From positions 58,816 to 122,815 of the forward strand of contig CAJJDP010000145.1 in assembly GCA_905182995.1 (NCBI GenBank): 64,000 bases of DNA. Reading direction: 5' to 3'. Shown one piece after another: positions 22,555 through 36,300 of the stretch (within the stretch, counting starts at the first letter, position 1; each line of letters starts with the position of its first letter). The stretch is from Paramecium octaurelia. Lineage: Eukaryota; Ciliophora; Oligohymenophorea; Peniculida; Parameciidae. The notes below the pieces were generated by a model. It did not search any database and was not told the DNA's origin. It saw nothing but the letters and a program-made list of their open reading frames with translations. The translations under genes were made by a program, and so were the position numbers.

Positions 22555-25016
22555 TCAAAATACACTATCCCATTCTGCATCCTTTGCACTTGCCAAAACT
22601 TTCTTCTACCCTTAAGTGTCTTTCTATATTTAATCAAATACAGAGATAGCTTTTTATTAAGCAGTCTATATCTAAGCTGGAGTCATGACCTTGTCCTTCC
22701 CTGGCAATAATGGAGCCTTCAAGCTCTTATTCAACAGTTTCTCCTAGAATAGAATTGTTAATCATCAATACCCAATCATAATCCTTAAACCAAACATGAG
22801 ATTTCAAAGTAGAGTAAGATCCTCCTAATCTGACTTCTGGAATTTTGTTCATCAATTATTCTATAAAAGGTTTTGCAGATTTGTCAGACATGAAATGTGG
22901 ATAACTGATTGGTTTCTTTATGATTTCCTTATAAATTTCAAATGGATCCTCAGCTTCTTCACCAAATGGCAATCCCCCACATATAAATTCATATACACAC
23001 ACTCCGACACTCCATAAGTCAGCAAAGTAACCATAGCCTTTTCCTGAAATGACTTCAGGAGCCATATAGTGAGGAGTTCCAATAATAGTAAATGTCTTAG
23101 TAGATTCTACATTATTATTATCTAAGTATACACTAATTTTTAAATGACTTAGCTGTTCCCATATCGATTAGTTTTAGATATCCTTTGTCATCAACCATAA
23201 GATTCTCTGGTTTAATATCTCTGTAAACTATGCTATGTTAAGTGTGTAAATATTCCATTTGCAATATCATCTGAGAAGCATAGAATTGAGCATCATACTT
23301 GCTTAACAATCCTAAGATAGTTGAATATATTACCTATGACTCTGATGGCATCAAATAATTCCATTCCTGCTATGTACTCAGTCAAAAAGTAAATATTTTC
23401 ATTGTCCTTATATGATCTGTAGAATTTAAGAATGAATGGATTGTCCATCAATTCCAAAACAGCTTTTTCTTATTGGATATGTTTTTGTATTCCGAATTGC
23501 TGGACATGTGCCCTTGTGACATACTTGAGAGCAAATAAAGTGTCTAATTCTTTAAACTTACATAAATAAACAGATCCAAATTAACCTGAACCTAATTTAT
23601 TTAAATATATTAAATTTTTGAATGGTTAACTCTTAATCTGCTCTTCATGAGCACTTGATTTTTCTTATTACTATGCCTTTCCTTATTGTATTTTTTCAAC
23701 ACTTCCTTATTACTTTCTAAAGGCTTCATAATCAACTATTGCTACATGTCCATCTGCTTCAACAGATACAGTCTTTAGGTGAGTAGTGCCTGACAATTTA
23801 TCCTATAATGAATCCTCAAATAGAATTGATCCCTTAACAAATTTAACTTTATTTTCGTCAACGGCATCAACATCTAAAAGTATGACTAATTGTCCAACTT
23901 TATCTCCTTTCGATATAATTTTGGAACTGGCAGTAAACTTTCTTACTTACACACCTTCCAATAATTTATCCTAATAAGAGTGTGGAGTTTTGCTAAATAA
24001 TTTGGATGAATTGAGAGCCCATTTACAAATGTTTTTATAAATGATAGTTTGAACCTAGTCTCCCAAGATCTATTAAATCATATCTTTTCCTAAGGCCAAC
24101 ACCTTGGTATCCTTTTAGACTGCTTTGATAGTCATCATTCTCACTTGATGCTCCTATTTAAGAGCTGACTCACCAAATGAATCACTAGGATTGAGCACTG
24201 ATATTTGTTGTCCTTCCTTATTGAATACTCCACACTGTCCTTCCACTATGATATAAAATGAGCTCGCCTAATCTCCTTCGTTTACAATAATTTCATTAGC
24301 ATTGAATTTCTAAGATATCAAAACTCCAGCCACTGCATCTTTTTACTCTCTTGTTAATTAATCTTAAGTTTTAATTTCAATTCATACTAAAGAATTTAAC
24401 GCTTTCCAAATATTTGCGATTCTTCTCTTACTCACTTCTCATAATGGTTTCAACACTTTTTCTAAAAGTATGTCTGTCAATCCCCCAAAGGTAGCATTCT
24501 TCAACTGCCATGCAAGTAGCAGATCTAGGGGCATTGTACAATAACGCTAATTCACCAAATCCTTGTCCTGCATTTATCTCCTTACGAGGTACATTATCCA
24601 CTAAAACATTAATCCTTCCTTTTTCCAAAATGAAAAATGAGCTTGCACCGTCCCCCTAACGAATGATTGTTTAGCCAACTGATAATTTGCAATAAAACAT
24701 GCTATGGGCCAACTGCGTTCTTTGGTTAGTATACAAACAATTACAATTATGTTTCAGTCATTGAGCTAAATACAAAATGACCTTAAAAGCATTTTATGAT
24801 GAATTTAATATCATCCAATGTTTGATTCCTTTGTTCAGGATGGTAAGTTTCAAAGATTTACCCCAAGCCACTTTCCTGGGTTGGCTTTATTGCAATATTA
24901 CGTTTTGAGACTCTTCTGATCAATTGAGCTTAAGGTGGGACTGCTTATTATTATACATTCTTATCAATTCCAAACTCTTAAACAGACGACTTCTAATTCC
25001 AGTGGTTTTGATCCAT
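22555..25016 (-). CDS. cGMP-dependent protein kinase (PKG), 778 aa
   Basis: Five introns (25, 25, 22, 25 and 28 nt) leave exactly 779 codons. The N-terminal half has tandem cyclic-nucleotide-binding domains. The first contains [16 protein letters not shown] near residue 145, a full phosphate-binding cassette; the second has FGESAL but lacks the usual Arg; a degenerate third may follow. The kinase domain (about 455-715) has GSGQFGSVYL, the ALKYV lysine, [10 protein letters not shown] and HYMAPEV. The DFG triplet reads DMG, as I recall for other ciliate PKGs. An AGC-type tail with [16 protein letters not shown] follows. The product is a cGMP-activated Ser/Thr kinase. With the nearby phosphodiesterase it would form a make-use-degrade pair for the same messenger. 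Confidence 0.93.
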
Positions 25017-25879
25017 AATAATAATTATAATTATTGTAAAAATATCTATTTATCATTTTGGATTTTGTTTTTATATTTAATTGCTTTGTTTACTTGAAAT
25101 CATCAAAATTATAATTGCTAAAATTTATGTCATTTATTATTATAAGAAATCTTTAAATTTGTTTTCTTAGTGGATTTACTTAATAGAATCTTAAAAGAAC
25201 TGTAGAATAACATTTTAATACACTCCATATGAACAGTAATCAGTTCCCAAGATATCGACAAAGTTTGTTTCTCAATTTATGAAATTGGAAACTAATCAAA
25301 CAAAGAATTTGTACTTCAACAAAAATAAGGTTTAACTTACTTTGGAAAATAGCTGGATGTAAATATTGAAATCTCATACAGCAAATAAAATTAATACAAA
25401 AACCTCTCTAATGTAATCAATATTCAAAGGGATTTAGCTATTTAATAATGAGTACATTAAATCGATCAACTTATTATAACAATTACTTTGAATATATTGA
25501 ATTTCAAAGTCAACGCTCATGAAAAGTTTTTTAATTTACTAAATTTTAAAACAAGTACAAAATAAAACCAAACCTTCCTATTTTCGAATTAAAAGTGATA
25601 TCCATAAGATAATTGTTTTTTCAATCGAGAAAATAATTTCTATAAAGGAGAGATTAATTTGATTTAATTATAAGAATGTAATCAATTTGAATATATGAAT
25701 GATTTATAGAAATAATAAGAAAATGCATTTATATAGAACAATGTATATGACATCGATATTTAAATAAATTCATTTCTTATATAATTAAAATGCATTAACA
25801 AATTCTGGAACGACTGAGTTTATTGTAGTATTTGAACGAATAAAAATTGTTTTATTTTTTATTTCAGACTCTCCTTTAA
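25017..25879 (+). other. Mostly intergenic; one weak plus-strand candidate gene
   Basis: Between about 25233 and 25499 a plus-strand frame reads like protein (VCFSIYEIGNQSNKEFVLQQ, then LDVNIEISYSKQNQ). A 25-nt GT...AG segment starting at GTAATCAATA extends it to LFNNEYIKSINLL and a TGA. No convincing start codon is in frame, because a TGA lies just upstream. Without the intron the same frame continues through one TGA into more protein-like text. This may be a small gene or a relic. The rest of the interval shows nothing. Confidence 0.3.
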
Positions 25880-26550
25880 ATTATCCAAGGTGCTTATAAC
25901 TTTAGCAACAACTTTCATTGGAGTTATAGATTTCCATTTAGTAATAGTTCTTGATCTCACAAAGTTTTGAACATACAAAAAGGGATAGAACATAAATTTC
26001 CACATTCTTCTAAGAAGTATATTAGTTTCCCGTCCAAAAACATTTATTTTACATTCACCATCACATCTTCAGCATTTTATTTATTTAATTAATAATCGAA
26101 GAATGGTTTGGTCTCAAAATCATCATATTTCTATTGATTAAACGACCTATTAGATTGGTTCCAATTATGATAATGCTTTCTTGCTGAAGTTGTCATTTTC
26201 ATTCATCTCTAAATTTCTTATTATTAATGATACAGATTAGTTATATTGTCTATCATATTAACATTGAAATCCTAGATTGCAACAACCATTTTATCTCGCT
26301 TTTTTTTAAATTTATAGTAGAATTAATCTCATTCTCATCATGTAAGTTATTTTAAAACCTACTGTCATATTCTTTGATTTCAACTACTAAAGGTATAGGT
26401 TTATCCTTATGATTCTTAGTACTTTTACCCAGTCCAAGATCACTTGATAGAATTGATTATTTTCTATATTATAAAGCATTCTTATTATTTTATTGTTCAT
26501 TTCTGATGGGATCTTCCTTTAATCCATGTATTTGTTGATTACTCTCATTC
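25880..26550 (-). pseudogene. Broken ion-channel-like N-terminal region
   Basis: Three minus-strand segments in different frames look coding. The first is a charged, disordered stretch starting MKNESNQQIHGLKEDP and including PIPLVVEIKEYDS. The second starts at ATG 26196 (MTTSARKHYHNWNQSN). The third contains RRMWKFMFYPFLYVQNFV followed by SRTITKWKSITPMK. The order and style recall the cytosolic N-terminus of ciliate voltage-gated K+ channels, which would place a second channel relic downstream of the broken channel at 26551-27300. The assignment is weak; the broken frames are directly visible. Confidence 0.4.
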
Positions 26551-27300
26551 TTCATACATACACCCAATACATAGCATTTTTTGGTACCATATCACCATAC
26601 CCTTAACATAGTGACAACTGCAAAGTAGAGTGCCAACAAGTATTACTCTTCCCAATCCTTATCTTCAATATCGTTGAATTAAATCCAGGAGTCTTCCACT
26701 AGATTGCTACTAAAATAAAACCAGATGTAACTAAATAAGTGTAGGGATATAGAGGAAGGTCAAGATGAATTCAATAGGCCAAACAATTCTCTTTAAGAAA
26801 TAGGGTATCTAATCACTCATTGCGGAGGTCTCATTTACTGTTATGTTATGCTAAGATGATCAGTAAAAATAAATTGGCATTTGTGTTCATATCAGGAATA
26901 ACCATGAAAATGATTAAAGTCAAAGAAGTGGAAAAGTCAGTGAGAAATTCTTTTTGCAATTATTGAACTATTAAATCCCATTTATTTTTTATGGCATATC
27001 CATTAGTATAAGTTAGAAGGTTGTCCTCATATTTAATTCTGGGGATTTGGGACTATGCAAATATTTTGCTTCGAGACTCTTGGCACTCACTGTTCTGCTG
27101 CCCATTTGATGCAAGACCAAGGAATATTCCTTTTTGGTTTCTCGTAAACATGAACCCAAGTATTGTTATTCGAGGTCTTCATGTTGGACTGCTCTCAATT
27201 CCACTTCTATTCTGGAGATTTAACAATTATTTAATAAATCAATTCTTAAGTTGAGATGGCATGTTATTTTAAAAATGAAAAGAGGAATTGAGATGAAATA
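26551..27300 (-). pseudogene. Broken voltage-gated K+ channel (S1-pore part)
   Basis: Reading leftwards, segments in sequence give a membrane region (NKWDLIVQQLQKEFLTDF, then TSLTLIIFMVIPDMN), the S4-S5/S5 region (RIVWPIEFILTFLYIPTLI), a 22-nt intron, and the pore helix (WEEQYLLALYFAVVTML). The selectivity filter GYGDMVPKN follows at 26575-26602 but in another frame, with no GT...AG between. Further TGA codons interrupt the N-terminal part, and no S6 or C-terminal cyclic-nucleotide domain follows. The family is the KCNH/HCN-like six-transmembrane K+ channel group that is hugely expanded in Paramecium. Loss of one paralog after genome duplication would explain it. Confidence 0.65.
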
Positions 27301-27323
27301 AACTATAATTTTATAATATATAA

Positions 27324-30300
27324 ATGATAAGGGAGGAAGAAAAATTAAGTCGAGATGAACGGCGTCAGAGGAAATTCAATAACATCTTCAATATAATGAG
27401 CATTTATATTAAGTATCTCTTGGGGGATGAGGTGAACGAGGACGAACACAAGCAATTCCTGGAGTATAGCAAATTTAACATTTACAAAATTTAAGGAGAT
27501 CAATCTGAACATTATAAAATGCCCGAATAGGATTACATACGGATGGTGATGAATGATCCAAGTCAATATTTGACAGAGAAAGACTATTGCATGGGGGATG
27601 TGGTGCTGCAATTCCCGAATCCGGATGAGATGGCATATGCAACAATTTCATATATAGAAGCCTAGGAGTTTCTATAATAGGGCATAGGAACTAGGTGTTC
27701 AATTGAATTCAAAACGGAGCAACTAGATTACGAAATACTTTCGATGGCGTTTTAATATGCTTATTCCTAGTTAGCGGATTCAAAATAGGATGATTTGGGT
27801 CCTAACAAATTGGCATACTCGAATCAATTCTCAACTCAAAATCTGATTGCTGCAATCAAGTTGTTCTTCAAGGAGGATGATCAATTAAATATACAGGGAG
27901 AGTATAATGAGTTTGTGGAGATGGTACGGAACAAAGTAATGAACAGTTTGAATAAAAACTTTAAGGTGAGCAAGAATAGAGAAAAAAGGAAGGGGTTCTC
28001 AACGATTCTGAAGAAGAAGATCTTAACGAGGGGAAAGTTCATCATTAAAACAGCTGGAGGTCTGCAACGTACTCATCACAAGGTTAAGGATTTCCATACT
28101 TTGATTCGTAACTTGATTCTATTGAGATTGAGTCAAAAGGGATTCAAGATGAGAACATTCGTCTCCTCAGATAACAAATCAATCTTTGCTGTTTTGTATT
28201 GTGCAGAAGCCAACATTTCTCTTGTTGCTCAACAAATCAAAATGAGAAAATTTCTCAATCTCGAATTTACTGACTTGTTATCACTTGAACCCATTGATCA
28301 GAATTACCGTCCCTTGAGGTTGAACAACCGTCTATGGAGAAACGATTTGGATGTCAATCAAAGTAGTTATTTCCAATACATCAAACCCAAGATCATCAAT
28401 CTGCTCAAGAAGATTAATTTTAAGAAGATGGCCAAAGAATTGCACATCCAGAATCTCAATGACTAGATGTTTGATTACGGATAGCGCGATCTAATTGGAG
28501 ATGAAGAAGGCCCCTCTGATGAATTGTGGGAAGCCTATTATGAATACTTGGTGTATTTGGAATAAAGAGTCACTGAAGCCAGAGAGAAGTTTTACTTTAA
28601 ATTAGATTTTGCAGTCTTGATGAATCCTTCTATAGCCAAAAAGAAAGAAAAGAAAGCAGAAACTAAAATTGTCACCAAAGCTCAATTAAGGAGAGTGACC
28701 AAGAAAAATGACAAGAGCAATATTGATATCAATCAATTGATCGATTTGAATGACTAAGATCGAACCATTAAACAAGAACAATAGATCAAAAGGTATTTCT
28801 CTTATCAAAGAAAAAAGTTCATCCCCAAAACCACCAAGAAAAATTAAAATATCAAATAATACAATGAAAATCCCCTCATCATCTGTGATACCTATTCCAA
28901 AGATTTCAACTCCATCCTACTCAAGATCCTATAACATCTTGTCAGAGATAAATTGAATTTAGACATTAATGAAAAGGAAACCAATATCGAAGCCTACCTA
29001 AAGTAGATCCAACATTACTTCGATGACGAAGAAGATGCAGAAACCAATCTCAAGAAACTGGTAGATCCGAATGGAGACTCAGCCTAAAAGAAAATAATCG
29101 ATTAACTATGTATCTAGATGAAGGAAATACCAGAGAAGGTGGGCCAGAAGCAATTCACATTAACCAGAGACAAAAATCCGGTCTATTACGATTCAATGAA
29201 ATAATAACTGATTGAGTGTTTGTTCTTGACATTTATGGAAAAGGAGGAGGAGGTTTGGAAGGACTAGATCTAAGATGAATAACAGTAATTTCTGAATATG
29301 AAGAAAGTGTTCCATCTGAAATGGAATTAGATATGCACGAAATTCCTGAAGGAAAGACAAAGAGGATTGTTGGCTTAAGCATATGGCACAGCTATGAGAG
29401 ATGGAATGCAGATCATAAATAATGCGAAGGGCAATTTGTTAAAATGCATTTGGGACTTTTCATTTGGAGAGTTGTATAACATAGCCATCTCGAGTGAGTA
29501 TACTGTGTCAGGGAGGAGGTTCTCATATAAGAAAAAGAGTAGGATCAACACAATTTGGAAGAAATATCAAGTGAGTGAGAGTGGGAGGATATCAGTGTTT
29601 TCAATCATGGAGAGAATTAAGTTGGCCAATTATTTGGTCAATTAAGCCATAAACATCCCTTACATATTCAACAAATCCTATTTGGAACAGATATTCGGCT
29701 TAAATGACCAATATGAATTGAATGGGTTGAGTAATAAGCGATTCTTTTAGAGTGATCCTAAAGCATTCTCTTAGACTCTAAGTTCAGATGCTCAAGAATA
29801 TATAAGATTGTTATAGGAGAAGTTTTTGATTGCCGAGAGTTTGTTTGTGAAACCGAAATTGCATAATTTGGAAGAGATTTGGAAGATGAAAATTGGGGAG
29901 ATTTGGCATGTGCCATCAGATGAAGTAAGAGAATATTATGGGGAAAAGATTGCCCTGTATTTTACATTTCTAGGACATTATACAAAAAGTCTGTTGATTC
30001 CAGGAATCATTGGGTTGATTTGTACAATCATCCAGTCTTTAACTGAACCCAGAGTCTCCATTGTAATTGCAATGATGTTTGGAATATTGCATTCATCCTT
30101 TTTAACATTGATGTTGGGTTCTTGGAAATTGAAGGAGAAATAGATAGTGGCTCAATTTGCTTAGAATATCAAACAGGGAAATGAGTAATAAGAGTAGAGA
30201 CCTGCCTTTTAGGGAGAGTACAGACGTGATCCTTGCAATGATGAAGCCAACACTCTATATTATCCAATGAGTAAGTTGCTTATTCATATGTTGAAGAATG

Positions 30301-33300
30301 GATTAATCTTGGGATTTGTGTTTAGTATATATATTGGGAGTGTGATAGGCTTATTTTATATGACTAAGTTCTTTTATGAGTATGATATTTTCACTAGTTT
30401 GGAGAGATTAAACTTTCTGAAATTGGAAGTTAGTATACCCTGTAGTATCAACGTGTTAATATTGAACATCTTTGAATACATCTATGAAAGATTAGCTGAG
30501 AGTATGACAGACTAGGAGAATCATCAAACAGTGGCAGATTTCGAGGCTAACTTTATCATTAAGAAATTCACTTTAATGTTGCTGTCCTACTTTGCTCCTA
30601 TATTTATGATAGCATTTCTAAATTAGGAATTGGGCATTGATTGTGCCTATGGGGATTGCAATCTGAATGCCAAATACTTCTTCTCCAGTTTGTTCATCAT
30701 ATTGTTCGTGTTCAACATCAAGGAGGTGGTGACTCCAGTGATTAACAAATTATTTAATCGAACACAGGAGCAACCAGAAACAATCGATGAATATGGAATC
30801 ATCAATTACTATGTGGAGTAGGAGTCCCAAAAGGATAGTTATTTCAAATCTGTAGATAGATACGGCACAGTGGATGATTACATGGAAATCATCATTCAAT
30901 CTGGGTTGTTGGGATTGTTTGCGCCTTTATTCCCTGCTTCCATGTTCATAGGATTCGTTTGGAATGCTTTGGAAATGCAGACAGACAAGATCAAATTAAT
31001 TAAGTATTCCCAAAGGCCAGTGCCTTTGGATGAACAGAGCATTGGTATTTGGAGTTTGCTTTTGGAGTTCTTAGCAAATTTCAGTATAATCTTCAATACA
31101 GGTGTTGTGTTTCTGATGGGGAAGTTGCATCCTGATCGAAATGGGCCTACTCCCCCATTGATTAAGGATGTGACTATGTTTTTGATCATCATTTTGATAG
31201 CATTTGCCTTGAGATTCATATTGGAAGGCTTGATTCCTGAGGCAACTTACGAGTTTATTTCGATCATGAAACGACAAACTTACCTCTTGAAATCTACCAT
31301 TGAACATTTTAAGAAGAAGACAAGTAAGATGAAGAGATTAAAATCAGATAGAAACACTCTCTCGAGGTATGTATTGTTTAAACCCTATGGAACTATTTTG
31401 AAAGTGGAGAAGAAGTAGAAGTAGTTGAACTAGGAGGAGGACGATGACGACGATGATGATGAATCTTAGATAGAGATAGAATAGAAACAGAAGGAGGAGG
31501 ACTCATAAAGGGAAGCAATGCCTGAAATCCTTTTGGTAAAGAGGAGACAAATAATATTGAGAAAGAACATTCATAATTTTGATTTCCCTTATAAAAAGTT
31601 TGAGATTGCTCATGCTTAAAAGGAATTCGATGACAAGATAGCGAGACTAAAGAAATTGCTAAGGTTCTTTGAGAAGTATTACACACTCAAATGGTGTGAG
31701 TAGAGATTACTTTATAGGAGGTTGTATCAAAGAAGAAGATACATATTGTATAAGTATTTGAACATCAGGAAATTGAAAGTGTTCATTGAAAGTTATAGAC
31801 AATTGTTCAATAGATATAAGCGTTTGTAGGAGGAGAAGAGAGAGGCCGGTCTCATGGAAGACAATAATGACAGAGAACAGAAGACTGCCAGGATTAATCA
31901 AGTGGCTAAGAAGAAAGCACTTCAATAGGTGAAGAATGTGGCTATTTTGAAGAGCAAGGGAGTTTGGTTTGGATAGTTTCGTAGGTAGGTTCCCATCTTA
32001 AGAGCCAAGGATATGATTGAGCATCTGAAAAGATTGGATCAAAAACTAAGCAAATTGAAATTGAATCAAAGACTCATACCAATACAAATGATCAAGATTA
32101 ATAAGGATAAACTTATTAAAGATAGACCTAGGATATTTGAGGAGATCTCCTGTTTGGATATCAGTAAGAGTAGTTCGCAGGAGATCCTCAAATTATTGAT
32201 TCAATCTAGAGATTAGTATGTGTAAGTAAACCAATACAAATCAGAGTTGGTTAGAAGTATTGAAGATTTGTATTCATTGAAAACTCGGAAGATTGAATCG
32301 ATCCAAAGTTAGTTGTATCACTAAGAAGTTCCCAATTATTTGTATTTAGATTAGGAAGAATTGAAGTCTTTGTTCATCCAAAATCAGAAGGCTCAAATGA
32401 GAACTCTCGATTTTAAGATGATCAAAATGATAGAGAAGGATAAGCAAAAAGAAGTTTGGTTAATACTACAATAGTACCAATTAAAAATCCTGGAAGTCAT
32501 TGAAATTGATTTACAACATAAGAATGTCTTGTTTGAGGATCTGATCTTGTAAGAGTTTACATTGTTTGATCACTTCTATTTCCCATAGAGTAAAGGAGTC
32601 GTTGGCAAAATTCTCGATTCAAGATATGAATTGCTGAATGGATGGACTTTGTTTGACACCATTAAGTTTAGACAATCGGTCAATATGACATACAAGAAGA
32701 AGGAATTGTTATTGTTCTTACTCAACTTATTGAATTCAATTCCCCATTGGAAGGATAAAAAAGTAATCACTCCTAAGTCCATTTATGCAAATAGGAACAA
32801 GAATTAAATTGGCTACACTTTCCATTGGATGATGTGTGGAAATAGAGATATTGAAAAAGAGAAACTATATCTTCCAAATGAAGAAAACAATAACAATCTA
32901 TCCAAAATGGTGTACAATGCAGCCATGATTGTTGTTTATATGATGACTCTAGGCTAGATTGAAACCAATAAAGATTACCTAATTGAACATTAGGCAAGAT
33001 TAATGAACAAATATCCTATAGTATTCACTATCATTTCAGACATGTTATTATCTGAAAATCAAAGGAAGCCCTACAATTACTTCAAATAATTGTGTAAAAC
33101 GGAGTGTGAGAATGAAGAATTGTTTTTGGAAAATGAAAGATTATCACAGTAACTGATTGAAGATTCTAAAATATTAGATATCAATTATTAAGATCTGAAG
33201 TTATATGATTAGAATGAATTATCCAACCAATTGGAAACACAGAAACTGCATCAAGTCTTATCCCAACAACTATTCAAAATGGATATGTTGTATAAATTCA

Positions 33301-36300
33301 AACTATTCAAACAATTCTAAGAAGAATTGAATGTAACTGATGCCATTGCTTCTAGCATTTACAATAAAGAATTTTATATGATTCACATATCTAAGAACTT
33401 CGCCTTTTATTGTGACAAAGCACATCACCAAAAATTAATGTTGGACTTCATCTAATTTGAGTTTTACAAACAACTCCATTACTTCTTTAATAATCTAACC
33501 TTGTAAGGTATTTATTCCATCTCCTACCAACCAAATCTAAGTGACATCTATCATTTCATAACCAAGGTTGAGAGATACTCATCTCCCAGTATTCTGGATG
33601 ATTTTGATTAGCAAAGTGATAAATTACTAATCAGAAAAAGGTTGAGAGTACAGAAAGAGAATTACGAAGCCTTGCACAAGAAATTAGAGTAGATACGACT
33701 CAAGTTTTTATTTCTACAAGCCTACGGAGAAATGTTTAAATAGAATTCATCCTATGCGATCGAGTTATTCAATAAGGCCCTAAAATTCTGTAACAATCCC
33801 TTAAGACAACTAATTCTACATATCAATATTGGAAGAATCCAGAAGGACAGACTCTAGAGTATTCAATACTTGAGTAAGTTGGATTGCCAATCTGAGTATT
33901 ATAGTTTGAAAATACGTAATCTATTGATTAAATTGCACCTTGAAAGTGAGTAGTACCATGAGGCAATGAAGAAATGTGTTATTATCAAACCTTCAGATGA
34001 GCAGTGTCTATTTGAACAGTTGGTTCATTAGGAAACTCTGATTCTACAATCTTAGACCCAATGGTGTTTAGATCACTATTAAAATAACTATGATTATTTG
34101 AATTACTGGATTCAGAAGTACAAGTCAACATAAAGTAAACATAATGAGTTGGCTTTGATTGGATTGTACAATCTTGAATGTTGTATCAATCTCTTATACT
34201 ACAATTACAATATTCACTTCGTGGAGGATTACCTCCAACTACTGTATTAATATAGTGATAAAAACCTCTTTCTCATTGATTACTTGCAATTTAAGTTGTT
34301 GTAGATCATAAACCTATAATTGGGTATGATAAATTATGGGATGATTACATAATACGATAAAAATTCAGAGGAAGGACAGTAAAGACTGTTGTTGAAATCC
34401 TATTAGCATATGCCAAAGTCATTCTCAAGGCAGAACGATTACCTGAGTCAATTATTTTTTGAATTGGAGTGCAATCTTTAGATGGACATGGATTACGAAC
34501 TCTATTTAGAGATAAATGAATAATAGTTAAGGAATAGATATCATTTCTTAATTGCCAAATAATTGTTCACCAAATAGAAATACTCGTAAGCCAAGAGTGT
34601 TTTGGATAACACTAAATGCAACATTGATAGATTAATTGATGCATGGTAAATGAAGAATAATAAAATGATAGAATTGTAACATGATGTGAAATTCTAATTA
34701 AATGATTTGTCATGGAAGAATCTGTTTATAACTTTTGTGTTTGATCTAAACAATTTATATGCATAGTTAGTGTGTAAGTTGGCATTTAAATTAATTGAAA
34801 TTGCATCCCAAAAGCATGATTGTAAATAGTTGTAACAATAATTCAAGATCTTCTTTGTGAAATTATTGCTGGAAGAATATAAGGATAAGGAGAATAATGA
34901 ATATATTGATAAGAATTTTGAGATTAAGTTCTTCATTTTGACTACTTTGAATCAATACCTTTAAGATCTATCTCTAAATCTGCTTTCTGAGATCTGCGAT
35001 ATTGAAGACAAGATTAAATAGAAGGAATTGATAGATTACAAAGATATCTCAATTCCAGTTGATAAAAGACAGATGGAAAAGAAATCCATTTGTTTGAATG
35101 ATCTTTTTGTTGTCCAATCTCAACTCTTGGAAGAGAGTGGAGATCCTATAGCAGCCTTGAAATGCTTGGATGTCTAATATGCCTTGATTTTGTACGATGA
35201 GAGATTCAGTCGATAAGTTTAGTAAGTCTTTTCGTAGAAAATGGAGAATGATGATCCAAATCTATTGGGAGCAAAATGCAAAGTCGCTATAATGAAGTTA
35301 TTTTTGAATATCTTCTCATGTGGTCCACAATTGTTGAAGACCAGAAAGGCAGCCTTATTAGCCTGTGTTGACATAGTCACAAGTACTGCAGAATAGGCCA
35401 AATTAAGAATGAATGAGTTTCCAACCACGAAGATTATTTGGGATGATCATGCTTTGAACATTTTGGATTATGCAAAACCAAAATAATTGGAAGCATTCCA
35501 GAAATACAAATTAATCTATTATTAATGTGAGTGGAAACTGTTAGAATACTATGCCTTGGTTGGAATGTACAAAGAGGCTCACAATCACTTCCAAATGCTC
35601 TATAATCATTATGTGAAATTAAACAGCCAAGAAGATTATGCCAGAACTTACTTTGAGTATTCAATTGGCACTTACTTTTTGTTTATCAGACAAACACATC
35701 GTGCATCCCTCTTCTTTGAAAGAGCAGCCAGGAGATATCTGGATCAATAGATTTTTTATGAAGATCTAAAATTACCACTCTAAAATGTCTCTGGATCCTT
35801 CCGTGACAAATTCACTAATGACAGTCTACTATTAGATCTATTGAATCAATTCAATCACTACTTCACCTTGAGATCAAGATGCAGAATCTACAAATATTAC
35901 AGTCGAATGTACGAGAAAGATACCGATTTACACAGACTCTTCCAATCCATCATTAGAATCCTAGAAAAGATTCGTAAAACCATGGGAAGGAAGAGTATAC
36001 TCTATGTCGATGCTCTCATGATCTATGCTGAGTTTATACTCATCCACAAAGAAAGAGGATACAATGGATTCTAGACTTTTAAAATGGCATTCAAAAGTCA
36101 TTACTTTTTTACCAGAAGAGAAGCAGAATTCTTTGAACCCTATGTTTACAAGTCTCATCTCCCCTATAAATTCTATACTCCAGATGATATTGAAGAGAGG
36201 CTAAGTGAAACACTTATTACTCAATGGATTTTCGATTTGTTAGATCAATGTTATAGATTCTATAAAGAATATTTCAATTCCGTAAATGTAACTGAACATT

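Noticed and set aside
27021..27254. 77-codon plus-strand ORF
   Set aside because: It is antisense to the K+ channel relic, whose membrane and pore motifs are clear on the minus strand.
30896..31686. Several minus-strand frames under the anoctamin gene
   Set aside because: They are shadows of one continuous 9.6-kb plus-strand frame with recognisable anoctamin helices.
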